From the NCBI RefSeq assembly GCF_024171925.1, contig NZ_JAMTCO010000009.1, positions 62,001 through 126,000 on the forward strand: DNA of 64,000 nt, given 5' to 3'. Shown here piece by piece: positions 63,785 through 64,000 of this stretch (its first letter is position 1; the number at the start of each line of letters is the position of its first letter). The notes below the pieces were generated by a model. The model was not told the DNA's origin. It ran no database searches and saw only the letters and a program-made list of their open reading frames with translations. A program made the translations under genes and the position numbers. Origin of the DNA: Actinokineospora diospyrosa (GTDB lineage: Bacteria > Actinomycetota > Actinomycetes > Mycobacteriales > Pseudonocardiaceae).

Positions 63785-64000
63785 CTACCAGCCGGTGGCG
63801 ATGACGATGCCGCTGCCGTTGGACCAGCCACCCGCGCCGTCGGTGATGAAGCGCTTCACCGTGCCCGGGCTGAACCGGCTGAGCAACGAGGTGGTCGTGT
63901 CGCCCGGCCACCGGGCGAAGCCGAAGAAGGCCGTCCCGTTGAACCCCGCGCCGACCGTGGCCCCGGCCCCGTCGCCCGTGCCCGTGTTGTCGCCCGGGTA
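63785..64000 (-). CDS. C-terminal part of a secreted protein (partial)
   Basis: The last 71 residues of a leftward gene run off the window edge. They read as a Gly/Thr-rich beta repeat ending GGWSNGSGIVIATGW, with FFGFARWPGDTTTSLLS before it. The composition (Gly, Thr, Trp, no Cys) fits an extracellular beta-propeller or FG-GAP-like domain. The product cannot be named from this fragment. Confidence 0.7.
   Translation of the reverse strand, partial: YPGDNTGTGDGAGATVGAGFNGTAFFGFARWPGDTTTSLLSRFSPGTVKRFITDGAGGWSNGSGIVIATGW

Overview
The window is high-GC actinobacterial DNA with strongly G/C-ending codons, GTG starts, many 4-nt ATGA/GTGA gene overlaps, a germacradienol/geosmin synthase, a type VII (ESX-like) secretion locus with a fused EccC, and many small SnoaL-like, STAS and GAF-ANTAR genes. 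This combination fits a filamentous actinomycete, most likely of the Pseudonocardiaceae (Actinokineospora/Saccharothrix/Lentzea-like). That placement is an inference from gene content, not from a marker gene. I recognised no rRNA, tRNA or CRISPR array.

Layout. 1-7.2 kb: ferredoxin, hisG, an ArsR/SRPBCC pair, a VOC protein, a STAS protein, a repeat-rich stretch with a decayed coding remnant, an FAD monooxygenase and an MFS transporter. 7.4-10 kb: two-domain geosmin synthase with an extended repeat tail. 10-20.3 kb: a compact locus of unrecognised product with two paralogous unknown proteins, two BioF2/FemAB-like acyltransferases, a polytopic flippase-like protein, a second membrane protein, a zinc-ribbon protein, a sugar epimerase, a GT2 glycosyltransferase and an ATP-grasp ligase. 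It reads like assembly and export of an acylated or aminoacylated glycoconjugate. 20.3-20.7 kb: a palindromic intergenic repeat. 20.7-27.5 kb: amidohydrolase, a NarL-type two-component system, and an envelope operon with histidine-rich, probably metal-related proteins. 27.5-35.1 kb: MOSC protein, Rsm22-like methyltransferase, small regulators, a secreted M6 metalloprotease, a DUF2306-like membrane protein and an ECF sigma factor.

35.1-59.2 kb is the ESX-like system. mycP and eccC run leftward; eccD, eccB, two WXG100-size proteins, a 124-aa substrate-like protein, a PPE-like proline/glycine-rich protein, a YbaB-like protein and an EspC-like protein run rightward. They end in one 3667-codon gene for a giant toxin-like protein. 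That protein has a WXG100-like N-terminus, a Q/S/T-rich spacer, and two separate papain-like glutamine-deamidase (Tox-PL) domains, both with an intact Cys-His-Asp set. The mycosin keeps Asp and His but has Glu where the catalytic Ser belongs, so it looks catalytically dead. No eccE or eccA is seen.

59.3-64 kb: GAF-ANTAR regulator, an M4 metalloprotease with a chitin-binding end, a lipoprotein, and the C-terminal end of another secreted protein.

Noncoding signals of note: a hairpin repeat family whose terminal CTAG supplies the stop codon of every adjoining gene (three loci, four gene ends); a series of leaderless-type promoters with a TANNNT hexamer 6-8 nt before the start codon, two of them overlapping the previous gene's stop codon; and GGTGAAC motifs shared by two intergenic regions of the ESX locus.
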